From assembly GCA_017538895.1 (NCBI GenBank), contig JAFYHY010000162.1:1-48729 (forward strand): a stretch of DNA of 48,729 bases. Reading direction: 5' to 3'. Made by a program: the position numbers and the translations under genes. Of this stretch, positions 1 to 8,628 are shown piece by piece. The DNA is from Aeriscardovia sp. Lineage in GTDB: Bacteria > Actinomycetota > Actinomycetes > Actinomycetales > Bifidobacteriaceae. Below the pieces are notes generated by a model, which was not told the DNA's origin, did not search any database, and saw only the letters and a list, made by a program, of their open reading frames with translations. Positions within the stretch are counted from its first letter, which is position 1. Every line of letters begins with the position of its first letter.

Positions 1-3
1 ATG

Positions 4-47
4 GGGGGGGTGGTTATCATCACCATTGTGATGAGAACCACCCCCCC
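4..47 (-). terminator. GC-rich hairpin 3' of pepN
   Basis: Arms at 4-15 and 36-47 form a 12-bp perfect stem (seven G-C pairs plus TGGTT/AACCA). The intervening 20 bases can pair further, ATCATCAC with GTGATGAG. It lies 25 bases past the pepN stop, so it probably ends that transcript. Any U-tract on the minus strand would fall outside the window and cannot be judged. Confidence 0.65.
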
Positions 48-71
48 ATTACTCTACTGTTTTACTAATCT

Positions 72-2696
72 TTAGAGAGCAGCATTGTACGCTTGAGCTT
101 TTTGCATGCGTCGTGTTGCAGCAAGGTTATCTTGGATGACGCCCATGAGAGCACGGTCAGCATCACTATTTTCCTTTACCCACTTCTCACCTACCGCAAT
201 TAATTGTGTAGCGTCAGCAGGAGCTGGGTACAGGCTGTAATCAGAAACGCAAGATCCCAGCATAGTTTCGCTGGAGTGGAAGGTGCGTGTGGTCCATACA
301 GTGTTGATTGCGTCGAAGAAGCGTTCAACGAATTCATTGTAGAGATCAGCATCTGTTCCGCTTGCATATCCAAGTACAACAGCACGAAGCTGAGAGTTAG
401 TTAAGGTCAAGTTATTCATGGCCTCGTTCCAAGCCCATTCCTTTGCTTCATGTGTCGGTCGAGAAGCACGAGCATTGTAAGCGAACTCACGGTTAGCAAT
501 GGAATCATCTTTATCAAGTTCAGCTTGGATTTCATCGTCGGTCATTTCACCAGCGCGAGCCAATGCAATAATGATTTGCCAACGCAAATTATTATCAACA
601 TCAATTCCTGGAAGAATTAAGCTACCGTTCAAAAGATCGTGTGCGTGCTCGTCGAAGTTCTCATCAGATCCAAGGCTTAAATAAGCGCCAAGGAGCTGGA
701 ATTGTGCGTCAGAACCAGCTTCAGCTTCTTGAACAAGCTTCCACAATTCACTGCTGGTGTAGCGTGACATATCTTTAACTTGTGCTGGAGCAACGTACTG
801 ACGGACAGTGGTGAGTAATGCCTTCAAAACAGTCTTGAAGGTAGTTGCTTGATCTTCTGATGCTAATTGAGCTAAAGCGATCTTAATGTACTCAGCTGCT
901 GGGAATTCTGCATCACGTGTCATATCCCACAAAGCGAGTGAGGTGATAGCGCGTGCTAATGCATCATCAAAATCAGCAAGATGGTCTGCTAAGAAGTTTA
1001 GAGAATCGCGATCGAAACGAAGCTTAGCATAGGTTAAATCATCATCGTTCAGCATGATGAACTCTGGGCGCTTCTTGCCAATAAGATCAGTGATCTCTGT
1101 TTCTTCAGCAGCAGCAACATCCTCAGTGTAGGAGGATTGGCGAGTAACTTTACCGGTTTCTGGGTCAAGTCCATAGAAGCCAATCTTCAAGGTATGCGGG
1201 CGAAGAACGTTATTATCTGCTGAACCCTTTTGCTTGATAACGAACTTGGTGATGATGCCATTCTCATCAGTATCAACAACAGTTGTTAAGGTGTTGATAC
1301 CGGATTCCTGGAGCCAGAGCTTAGACCATGCATCAAGGTCACGGCCAGAAGCAGCATTCAGTTCTTCAAGAAGGTCATTTAAGGTTGCGTTACCGTAGGA
1401 ATGCTTGACAAGGTAATTGTGAATTCCCTTGAAGAAGTTTTCACGACCAACGTAAGCCATGAGTTGGTGAAGAACAGATCCACCCTTTGCGTAGGTAATA
1501 CCATCGAAGTTAGCTTCCGTATCATTGATGTCGTTGATTGGAGCGACAACAGGGTGGGTTGTTGGTAACTGGTCTTGTTCTTCTCCCCAGCTCTTCTCAC
1601 CTGAGGCGAAGGTAGACCATTCGGTGGTCCATTCTGTTGCTTCAGCAGTGCAGAGTGTGCACATGAATTCTGCGAAAGATTCGTTCAGCCAGAGATCATT
1701 CCACCATTTCATAGTGACTAAGTCGCCGAACCACATGTGAGCAAGCTCGTGAAGCAATGAAGATACACGGCGATCAGCTACAGCATCACTGACCTTGGAT
1801 TGGAAGACATAACTATCAACGACAGTAACATTACCAATGTTTTCCATGGCGCCAGCATTGTATTCTGGGACAAAGATTTGATCATACTTCTGGTATGGGT
1901 AAATCACACCGAAGGTCTTGTTGTAGAAATCAAATCCTTTTTGAACTTCTTCAAAGAGGTAATCTGCATCTTTGTCTAAACCATCTTTAATAGATTGGCG
2001 GCAGTACAATCCCATAGGAAGAATACGGCCATCAGCATTCTTATATTCTGTATGCCATTCAGCATATGGTCCTGCAACAAGACTGGTGAGGTATGAAGAC
2101 ATACGTGGTGTTGTTGGGAAGACCCATTCTACAACGTTATCGATTACACCATTAGACAGTGTTGCTGGATCAGTTTTTACACCTTCAAGTTCATTCTTCT
2201 CTGTTGGAAGCATGGTGGATGTGACAGTCCATGACTTTGGAGCAAGAACGGTGAAGTTGAAGGTGCCCTTGATATCTGGCTGATCAAAGGCTGCATAGAC
2301 ACGACGTGCGTCCATTACCTCAAACTGAGTGTATAAGTACACTAATCCATCAGCTGTATCAACAGCACGATGTAAACCTTCACCAGTGTGTGAGTATTCA
2401 CATTCTGCAACAACAGTCAAATCATTCTGCTTTTGAAGATTATTAAGAGCAATACGGCAATCGTTAAAAGCGCTCTCTGGATCAATATCGGTACCGTTTA
2501 AGGTAATACGCATTGACTTTGGTGCGATTAAATCAATCCATGTAGACGCTCCCTCTTGTGCTTCGAAGGTAACGTGTGAAGTAGAAAGGAAGGTCTTTGG
2601 ACCCTTAGTTAAGTCAAGAGTGACTTCATAATGTGGGTTGCATACAATTGCTGAGCGGGATTCTGCTTCAGTTCTTGTGAGATTCTTTCCTGGCAT
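72..2696 (-). CDS. pepN: Aminopeptidase N (M1 family zinc metallopeptidase)
   Basis: A cytosolic metallopeptidase that removes N-terminal residues from peptides. At 874 aa it is full length for the actinobacterial M1 family. The substrate-binding GAMEN motif is at residues 282-286. The zinc site is HELAH (H316, E317, H320) with the third ligand E339 in NESFAEF. The rest of the chain fits an N-terminal beta saddle and an ERAP1-like helical C-terminal domain. No signal peptide is seen. The ATG at 2694-2696 has a strong AAGGAGG ribosome-binding site. It lies 40 bases after rnj on the same strand with no terminator between, so the two may be co-transcribed. Family assignment is firm; substrate preference is not visible. 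Confidence 0.97.
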   Translation of the reverse strand: MPGKNLTRTEAESRSAIVCNPHYEVTLDLTKGPKTFLSTSHVTFEAQEGASTWIDLIAPKSMRITLNGTDIDPESAFNDCRIALNNLQKQNDLTVVAECEYSHTGEGLHRAVDTADGLVYLYTQFEVMDARRVYAAFDQPDIKGTFNFTVLAPKSWTVTSTMLPTEKNELEGVKTDPATLSNGVIDNVVEWVFPTTPRMSSYLTSLVAGPYAEWHTEYKNADGRILPMGLYCRQSIKDGLDKDADYLFEEVQKGFDFYNKTFGVIYPYQKYDQIFVPEYNAGAMENIGNVTVVDSYVFQSKVSDAVADRRVSSLLHELAHMWFGDLVTMKWWNDLWLNESFAEFMCTLCTAEATEWTTEWSTFASGEKSWGEEQDQLPTTHPVVAPINDINDTEANFDGITYAKGGSVLHQLMAYVGRENFFKGIHNYLVKHSYGNATLNDLLEELNAASGRDLDAWSKLWLQESGINTLTTVVDTDENGIITKFVIKQKGSADNNVLRPHTLKIGFYGLDPETGKVTRQSSYTEDVAAAEETEITDLIGKKRPEFIMLNDDDLTYAKLRFDRDSLNFLADHLADFDDALARAITSLALWDMTRDAEFPAAEYIKIALAQLASEDQATTFKTVLKALLTTVRQYVAPAQVKDMSRYTSSELWKLVQEAEAGSDAQFQLLGAYLSLGSDENFDEHAHDLLNGSLILPGIDVDNNLRWQIIIALARAGEMTDDEIQAELDKDDSIANREFAYNARASRPTHEAKEWAWNEAMNNLTLTNSQLRAVVLGYASGTDADLYNEFVERFFDAINTVWTTRTFHSSETMLGSCVSDYSLYPAPADATQLIAVGEKWVKENSDADRALMGVIQDNLAATRRMQKAQAYNAAL

Positions 2697-2736
2697 TACA
2701 GCCTCCTTTTAACTGTTTAATGCGCTTCTGAAAATT

Positions 2737-4572
2737 TTATTCCTTACTGGCGGTTGCAAGATCAGTGACTACAGGAACGATCATTGGCTTACGATGAAGA
2801 GTACGGGAAATCCATGCTCCTAAGGTATGACGCATCAACTGTTGCAACTTGATTGTGTCATGCTCGCCACGCATCATAGCGTCTTCAAGAACCTGGATAA
2901 TCTTAGAACGGATTTGACGGAATTCTTCTTCATCCTCGGCAACAGCGTTCAAGAAGATACGAGGTCCTTTGATTACAGCCTTCTTTCGTGTATCCACTAC
3001 TACAAAGCTAGAAACAAAACCTTCTGTACCAAGGATACGACGTTTTTCAAGTTCATCGTCAGTTAACTCGCCAACAGAATCGCCATCAACGTAAACATAA
3101 TGACATGGAACGGATCCGACAATAGCTGCTTTGCCTTTATAGAGGTCAACAACATCACCATCGCGCGCCAAAATAACGTTCTTTGGATCAACACCAGTCT
3201 TTACTGCGATTAAACCATTAGCTAACTGGTGACGGGATTCACCATGGATTGGCATAGCGTTCTTTGGTTTAATGATGTTGTACATGTAGAGAAGTTCACC
3301 TTCATCTGCATGTCCAGATACGTGGATTGCAGCATTATCGCGGTTAATCACTTTGGCGCCGAGAGCAACAAGTTTATTAATGACTTTGTAAACTTCGGAT
3401 TCGTTACCTGGGATTAATGAGCTTGCTAAGATAACGGTATCGAATTCTTCGATTTGAATGTCTGGGTGAATACCGTTGGCAATACGTCCAAGAGCTGCTA
3501 ATGGTTCGCCTTGTGAACCCGTGCACATGTAGACAAGTTTGTTGTCTGGATAGTCTTTTGCAGCTTTCAGGTCAATGATTGTATCTTCTGGTAGTTTCAG
3601 ATAATTGAGGTCTGAAGCGATGCCCATGTTACGGATCATAGAGCGTCCAACGAAGACAACTTTACGACCATATTGATGAGCGACATCAACAATTTGTTGA
3701 ACGCGATGGACATGGCTAGAGAAGCTTGCAACAATGATTTTACTGGTTGCATTGGCGAAAGCATGGTCTAATGCTGGTGTTACGGAAATTTCTGGTTTAA
3801 CGAACCCTTTAACTTCTGCGTTGGTTGAATCCATCATTAAGAGATCAACACCTTCTTCGCCTTCACGAGCGAAAGCTCGGAGGTCAGTGAGACGGTGATC
3901 TAATGGGAGTGGATCAATTTTCATATCACCTGTATCGATGATATGACCTGCTGGAGTTTTCACGCAGACGGCTAATGCGTCTGGGATAGAGTGCGTGACG
4001 GAGATGAAGTCTAAGGTGAATGGTCCTACTTTTAAGGTATCTGGATCATTAACAACGATTGTCTTTGGAACAATGTTGAATTCTTCGCACTTGGCAGCAA
4101 CAAAAGCTAAAGTGAGTTTGGATCCGATTAATGGGATATCAGGACGGAGACGGAGAAGATATGGGACAGCACCAATATGATCTTCATGACCGTGTGTGAG
4201 GACTAAAGCTTCTACTTTATTTAAGCGATGCTTAATGTAGCTGAAATCTGGAAGGATAACATCAACGCCTGGTTGTTCTTCATCTGGGAAGAGAACACCG
4301 CAGTCGATTAAAAGAATATGACCATTGTATTCGATCACGTTCATGTTACGACCAATTTCACCAAGTCCACCTAAAGCGACAACGCGCATAGAGCCTTTAC
4401 GATATTTTGGTGGTGCTACTAAATCTTTATCGTCTTGTTTTACTGGGATTTGACGTTGACGTGCGCGAGAACGTGCTGCTACTCGCCTATCTGTTCCTCG
4501 TCCTTTACTATTATGCTTATCTGTTGCATGACGGTGTGTCTGTGCACCGTGTGCATTCTTCTTTTGTGTCAT
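2737..4572 (-). CDS. rnj: Ribonuclease J
   Basis: Metallo-beta-lactamase/beta-CASP RNase with 5' exonuclease and endonuclease activity in mRNA decay and rRNA maturation. The metal motif HGHEDH is at about residues 127-132, followed by the THSIPDA and DTGDMKID motifs, a beta-CASP region, and a C-terminal domain. The first 60 residues are basic and low in complexity (many H, K, R), as is common in actinobacterial RNase J. I chose the ATG at 4570-4572 (611 aa) because GGAAAG sits 8 bases upstream; the frame stays open for 18 more codons to 4626. Actinobacteria usually have one RNase J, so the symbol rnj is used without a number. Confidence 0.95.
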   Translation of the reverse strand: MTQKKNAHGAQTHRHATDKHNSKGRGTDRRVAARSRARQRQIPVKQDDKDLVAPPKYRKGSMRVVALGGLGEIGRNMNVIEYNGHILLIDCGVLFPDEEQPGVDVILPDFSYIKHRLNKVEALVLTHGHEDHIGAVPYLLRLRPDIPLIGSKLTLAFVAAKCEEFNIVPKTIVVNDPDTLKVGPFTLDFISVTHSIPDALAVCVKTPAGHIIDTGDMKIDPLPLDHRLTDLRAFAREGEEGVDLLMMDSTNAEVKGFVKPEISVTPALDHAFANATSKIIVASFSSHVHRVQQIVDVAHQYGRKVVFVGRSMIRNMGIASDLNYLKLPEDTIIDLKAAKDYPDNKLVYMCTGSQGEPLAALGRIANGIHPDIQIEEFDTVILASSLIPGNESEVYKVINKLVALGAKVINRDNAAIHVSGHADEGELLYMYNIIKPKNAMPIHGESRHQLANGLIAVKTGVDPKNVILARDGDVVDLYKGKAAIVGSVPCHYVYVDGDSVGELTDDELEKRRILGTEGFVSSFVVVDTRKKAVIKGPRIFLNAVAEDEEEFRQIRSKIIQVLEDAMMRGEHDTIKLQQLMRHTLGAWISRTLHRKPMIVPVVTDLATASKE

Positions 4573-4650
4573 TAATTTTTCTTTCCGATAAATGGTCATC
4601 ATTGCGGTGATATGTATGATGCCCATAGAACTACTGCATGCGATTAAAGC

Positions 4651-4665
4651 GACGACAATGTCGTC
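4651..4665 (-). other. Small hairpin upstream of rnj
   Basis: GACGAC and GTCGTC (4651-4656, 4660-4665) flank a 3-base loop about 80 bases before the rnj start. It would lie in the 5' leader if transcription starts upstream. RNase J and RNase E genes are autoregulated through leaders in other bacteria, so a regulatory role is conceivable, but nothing here proves it. Confidence 0.3.
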
Positions 4666-4695
4666 AGGGTTCGCATTACCCTTCTAAAAATTTGT

Positions 4696-4718
4696 AAAAA
4701 ACATAGTGTGAACTATGT
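4696..4718 (-). terminator. Intrinsic terminator of the adnAB transcript
   Basis: On the minus strand ACATAGT and ACTATGT pair around a 4-base loop (4701-4718) and are followed directly by a run of six T. This is a compact but canonical intrinsic terminator, about 80 bases beyond the adnB stop and upstream of rnj. Confidence 0.6.
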
Positions 4719-4741
4719 GATAGCTCTTTCTAGGATACGCT

Positions 4742-4785
4742 ATTACTATGAAAGATACCTAACAATAAGCATCTTTCATAGTAAT
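4742..4785 (-). terminator. 15-bp perfect hairpin 3' of adnB
   Basis: Arms 4742-4756 and 4771-4785 are perfectly complementary around a 14-base loop. It begins 12 bases after the adnB stop, without a U-tract, and is followed by the shorter U-tract hairpin at 4696-4718. It may be a first terminator or a 3'-end stabiliser. Confidence 0.5.
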
Positions 4786-4796
4786 TAATGGTCTCA

Positions 4797-7700
4797 TTAG
4801 TTATCGCTACGTCCGCTAAGCAGTGAATATAATCGTGGTGCCGTTTGGAATCGATCATTGATCCACTCTTGAAGAGTTTTATCATCAAAGTCATGTGAGG
4901 CTTGGATTTGTGTGCCACTACGCACGTAATAGAGGCAAGCATCAATGTTCTTTAATGAATATTGCGTATTACGTGATAATGCAAGACGATAAATATCTAA
5001 TTGGAGAAGCCTTTCATTGATCTCTTTTTGAGTTTTTGGTTCATTCCCTGTTTTCCAGTCAACGATTGTCAATGACGTCGTTTCATTGGGATCTTGCAAA
5101 CTACCATAGAAGACTGCATCCATTTTTGCTGAAATTGGGTGGCCTTTAAGACCAATTGAATATTCTTGTTCAACAGAGAAGACATGCCGTTGTGCCCATT
5201 CAGAGTGAGCAAAGTTTGATGTCCAAGTATTCCACTCTTCTGTTTGAGGATAATCACCTATATTACTATTAGATATATTTTCTGGGTCAAGTTCATTAGC
5301 GACCCACGCATGGAATGCTGTTCCTTTTTCAGCAGCATAAACAGGACCATGCGGTAATGGTCGAATAATTTCAAAGAGTACTTTCTGATACACATCATCG
5401 GAACCTGTAATAATATTTTGTAACCGTGTGGTACCAATAGTCTGATCTGACAACGCTTGAGCAGCGCGAGTTTCTAATGAATCATTAATCAGTGATGATT
5501 GCATGAATTGAGAAAGATATGTGTATAGTTCTGTCAATGGTCCAGATACTTGTTCTTGTTGTCCATCATTAATTTTCTTAATAGCCTCATTGACAGAGGA
5601 TACTGAGTCGTTCAGAATTGTTTGCGTATGCTCTGAAATCCTTGTAGGCCATACACCGTTATTTGATGTTGGTTCTGTTACAGATTGTTCTTTCTCATCT
5701 GACTGTTCAGGACTGATGTCATCTGAATCATCCTCCTGTAGGCCAAGTAAGTCCAAGATACGCTTGATTTCACTAGCATCATTTTTTTTAGTTGCAGTAA
5801 GCAAAACGTCTCCAGAAGAACGAGTTAATGCAACATATAAAAGATGTAGTTCATCAGCATAAGCACGTTTACCGTACAGTTCTGTTAAAGAGTCATGATC
5901 TGCTGATAACTTACTTTCTAACTTAGTAATTTCACCTTTATAATAATCATTCTGCACTTTATCGTAATAGTTATTCAATTTTTCTATGATGGTTTGCTCA
6001 GTATTACTAGGCATATTGGTGATATCATAAATTTCTTTATAGAGTTGTAGGAGCATATCAATTATGTCTAGCTCCTTAAAAGAATCTTCCATTATGTCTA
6101 ACGCCTTGAGAGGATCTTCCATTCCGGCTAATTGATGGGGGAAGGAAGGTAGACTAGCTGCATCAGTACGTAGAGGAGCAGGAACATCATCAAGTTGGGT
6201 AATCCATACATCATTAATATATGGATTGTTTGTATCTTTCCTAAACTTGACTGATTGAGATGAAGGAATTTTATTGAATCCAGCGATAATCACTGCTGGC
6301 CATTCCAAGCCCTTTGAAGAGTGCATTGTTGTTACAACAATATCTGTTGCAACTGTGTTCAGGGCTTTGTCCCATTTCTTATCAAGATCTTCTGAATCGG
6401 ATTTAATCCATAGTAAGAAACCACGTAATGTCGCTACTTGCCCATCAGATAATTCATCTTTATAGGATTCAACAGCTGATGCAACTGTATCCGCAATAGA
6501 TAATTGGTTATCCTTATTTTGCAAAGCAAAGGCAATAGTTCTATCTGTATCAAGATCTAGCGCTGTTATTGCTGTACGGATAGCTATATCCATGCCGAAA
6601 GAGAGATTTTTTTCAATTAGTTGAATAGATTGTGATAATTGATGAAGTATTTTATATGTATCACTTTTAAGATCATTTTTAATTAATTCATCATTATGAA
6701 GAAGATCATTTAAAGTGAAGAAAACAGGCAAATTATCTTGATCAGTAGTATTACTCAATGAATCTTTTATTTGCTTATTTTTGTTCTTCGCATATTGTGC
6801 TAGTTTCTTAAAATCGTCCGCATCAATATGATATCGAGGGGATGCAAGCAACCGAAGAATTGATTCTGATGCATCATCCATATCAGCGCAGATTGTTAAA
6901 AGATCAAGCAAGTCTAATATTTCAGGATATTTTAATGCTGATTGTGAAGTTTCTGATGAACAAGTTAGATCTTCATTATTATTCTTAATATATTTTTGTA
7001 TATCTTGCGTGTATGTTTTAGCATCATCATTTGCACGTGTTAGTACGGCAATAATAGGCTTATTGGAATCAGAATATTTTTTCTTTTCTTTTTTTGCGAA
7101 GTCAACTATGTTTTTTATTTCCTCATCCTTGGATGCGGAAATTTTTACGGAGATTTCCCCGCCTTCCGAAATTGGCCGTAACTCTAACTCTTGAACACTA
7201 TTGTTATTCTCATTTAATTTTTTGATGTTGCAAATTAATGTATTGGCGTGCTCAAGGATTGTCTTTTTATTACGTCTTGATTGACTAAGGTAGTATATTT
7301 GTTCCGGCTGTAGATTGAATTTTTCCTTAAAAAGGTTGAAAGAATCAGGACTTGCTCCTCTAAACCCATAAATGGATTGGAATGGATCTCCAACGGCAGT
7401 CACATATGATTTTTCCTGATTTATACTAGTTTCTATACTAGTTTCATGAAAAATTTTTGCAATTAGTAAGGCTTGTGTTGATGAAGTGTCTTGATATTCA
7501 TCAAGAAAAACATAGTGGAAACGATGTCTATATTCCTCAGCGATAGAAGGAAAAGTTACAATTAACTGGAAAGCGTACGCTGTAATATCAGCAAAAGTAG
7601 CAAGATGATTCGCATATTTCATTTCATTATATTTTTTTGTTAGTTCAATGATAATAGACCGTTGACGTGCTAATTTATACTGATCATAAACTGTTTTATA

Positions 7701-8573
7701 TAGTTGTAAATGAACGCACATTTCACAAAAGTTATAATATTTTTCACATGAGTCTTTTTTCAGATTTTTGCCAAGAGAAGGCCATCTAAGTGTATCAATC
7801 TCTTTTTGTAGTTTAGTGATCTGTTTCTGCAAATCATCGATAGCTGTTGTTTCTGTATTATCAGCCTGTTGATATAGATTTCTAGCTTGTAAGCATAAAT
7901 CTTTAAGAATTGTAGTCCACTTGTCATTCCACTCTTGTACACGATTAATAGCTGAACTAAATGTTAGATGTGTTTCATCAATCATGTACTGTAAGCAATG
8001 TGATTCAAGGTTCTTAACATCATCTACTAACTCTTCGAAAGAAAGCATATCTAAGCCTTCTTCACCATCGATATCATCTTCTGATTTCTGGTAAAACTGT
8101 TCTCTGAGATTAGTAGCATCTGATTGTTCAAGCTGATTAGACAGTACTTGAGTAATTAACTGCTGTTGTCCAGCATTAGTCAGAATAGTAGTTTCGGGAC
8201 TAATACCAATTAATAATCCATATTGTCGAACAATTTCTTGGAAGAAGGAATCATATGTTCCTACACGAGGACGTCCTAATAAATTCTTAAGTTTTTGAGC
8301 ATTATCAATGTTGTCACCTGGATGATTAGAACTTTCTTCACCGCATACAATGGATGTTACACGATCTCCAAGCTCATTAGCAGCTTTCTTAGTAAAGGTT
8401 AATCCCAAGATTTTTTGAGGAGCAACATTATCTTGTCCGATTAAACGACTAATACGATGAGTCATTGTAAAAGTTTTACCAGATCCAGCTCCTGCAATAA
8501 TTAACATATCAGTATGAGCTGCAGTATCAGTAATAATTGCTTTTTGTTCGTCAGTATATTCGATGTCAGCCAT
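4797..8573 (-). CDS. adnB: AdnB-like UvrD-family helicase-nuclease subunit
   Basis: ATP-dependent helicase-nuclease that resects double-strand breaks, 1258 aa. A complete SF1A motor is visible: Walker A AGAGSGKT at 27-34, motif II LDEYQDT near 360, GDPFQSIYGFRG near 396, SSKGLEW near 754, and motif VI YVALTR near 914. A RecB-type PD-(D/E)XK nuclease follows, with IVDWKTG near 1171. No C-terminal cysteine cluster is seen. It lies 55 bases downstream of a second helicase-nuclease gene, as in mycobacterial adnA-adnB, and the intact motor fits the AdnB role. PcrA/UvrD alone is excluded by the nuclease domain. The ribosome-binding site is weak. The middle (about 6600-7800) is strikingly AT-rich. 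Confidence 0.88.
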   Translation of the reverse strand: MADIEYTDEQKAIITDTAAHTDMLIIAGAGSGKTFTMTHRISRLIGQDNVAPQKILGLTFTKKAANELGDRVTSIVCGEESSNHPGDNIDNAQKLKNLLGRPRVGTYDSFFQEIVRQYGLLIGISPETTILTNAGQQQLITQVLSNQLEQSDATNLREQFYQKSEDDIDGEEGLDMLSFEELVDDVKNLESHCLQYMIDETHLTFSSAINRVQEWNDKWTTILKDLCLQARNLYQQADNTETTAIDDLQKQITKLQKEIDTLRWPSLGKNLKKDSCEKYYNFCEMCVHLQLYKTVYDQYKLARQRSIIIELTKKYNEMKYANHLATFADITAYAFQLIVTFPSIAEEYRHRFHYVFLDEYQDTSSTQALLIAKIFHETSIETSINQEKSYVTAVGDPFQSIYGFRGASPDSFNLFKEKFNLQPEQIYYLSQSRRNKKTILEHANTLICNIKKLNENNNSVQELELRPISEGGEISVKISASKDEEIKNIVDFAKKEKKKYSDSNKPIIAVLTRANDDAKTYTQDIQKYIKNNNEDLTCSSETSQSALKYPEILDLLDLLTICADMDDASESILRLLASPRYHIDADDFKKLAQYAKNKNKQIKDSLSNTTDQDNLPVFFTLNDLLHNDELIKNDLKSDTYKILHQLSQSIQLIEKNLSFGMDIAIRTAITALDLDTDRTIAFALQNKDNQLSIADTVASAVESYKDELSDGQVATLRGFLLWIKSDSEDLDKKWDKALNTVATDIVVTTMHSSKGLEWPAVIIAGFNKIPSSQSVKFRKDTNNPYINDVWITQLDDVPAPLRTDAASLPSFPHQLAGMEDPLKALDIMEDSFKELDIIDMLLQLYKEIYDITNMPSNTEQTIIEKLNNYYDKVQNDYYKGEITKLESKLSADHDSLTELYGKRAYADELHLLYVALTRSSGDVLLTATKKNDASEIKRILDLLGLQEDDSDDISPEQSDEKEQSVTEPTSNNGVWPTRISEHTQTILNDSVSSVNEAIKKINDGQQEQVSGPLTELYTYLSQFMQSSLINDSLETRAAQALSDQTIGTTRLQNIITGSDDVYQKVLFEIIRPLPHGPVYAAEKGTAFHAWVANELDPENISNSNIGDYPQTEEWNTWTSNFAHSEWAQRHVFSVEQEYSIGLKGHPISAKMDAVFYGSLQDPNETTSLTIVDWKTGNEPKTQKEINERLLQLDIYRLALSRNTQYSLKNIDACLYYVRSGTQIQASHDFDDKTLQEWINDRFQTAPRLYSLLSGRSDN

Positions 8574-8628
8574 TGTGATATTTCTTTCTGTCTCTTAAAC
8601 CGGTATCCAACTCGAACTTATTCAATGC

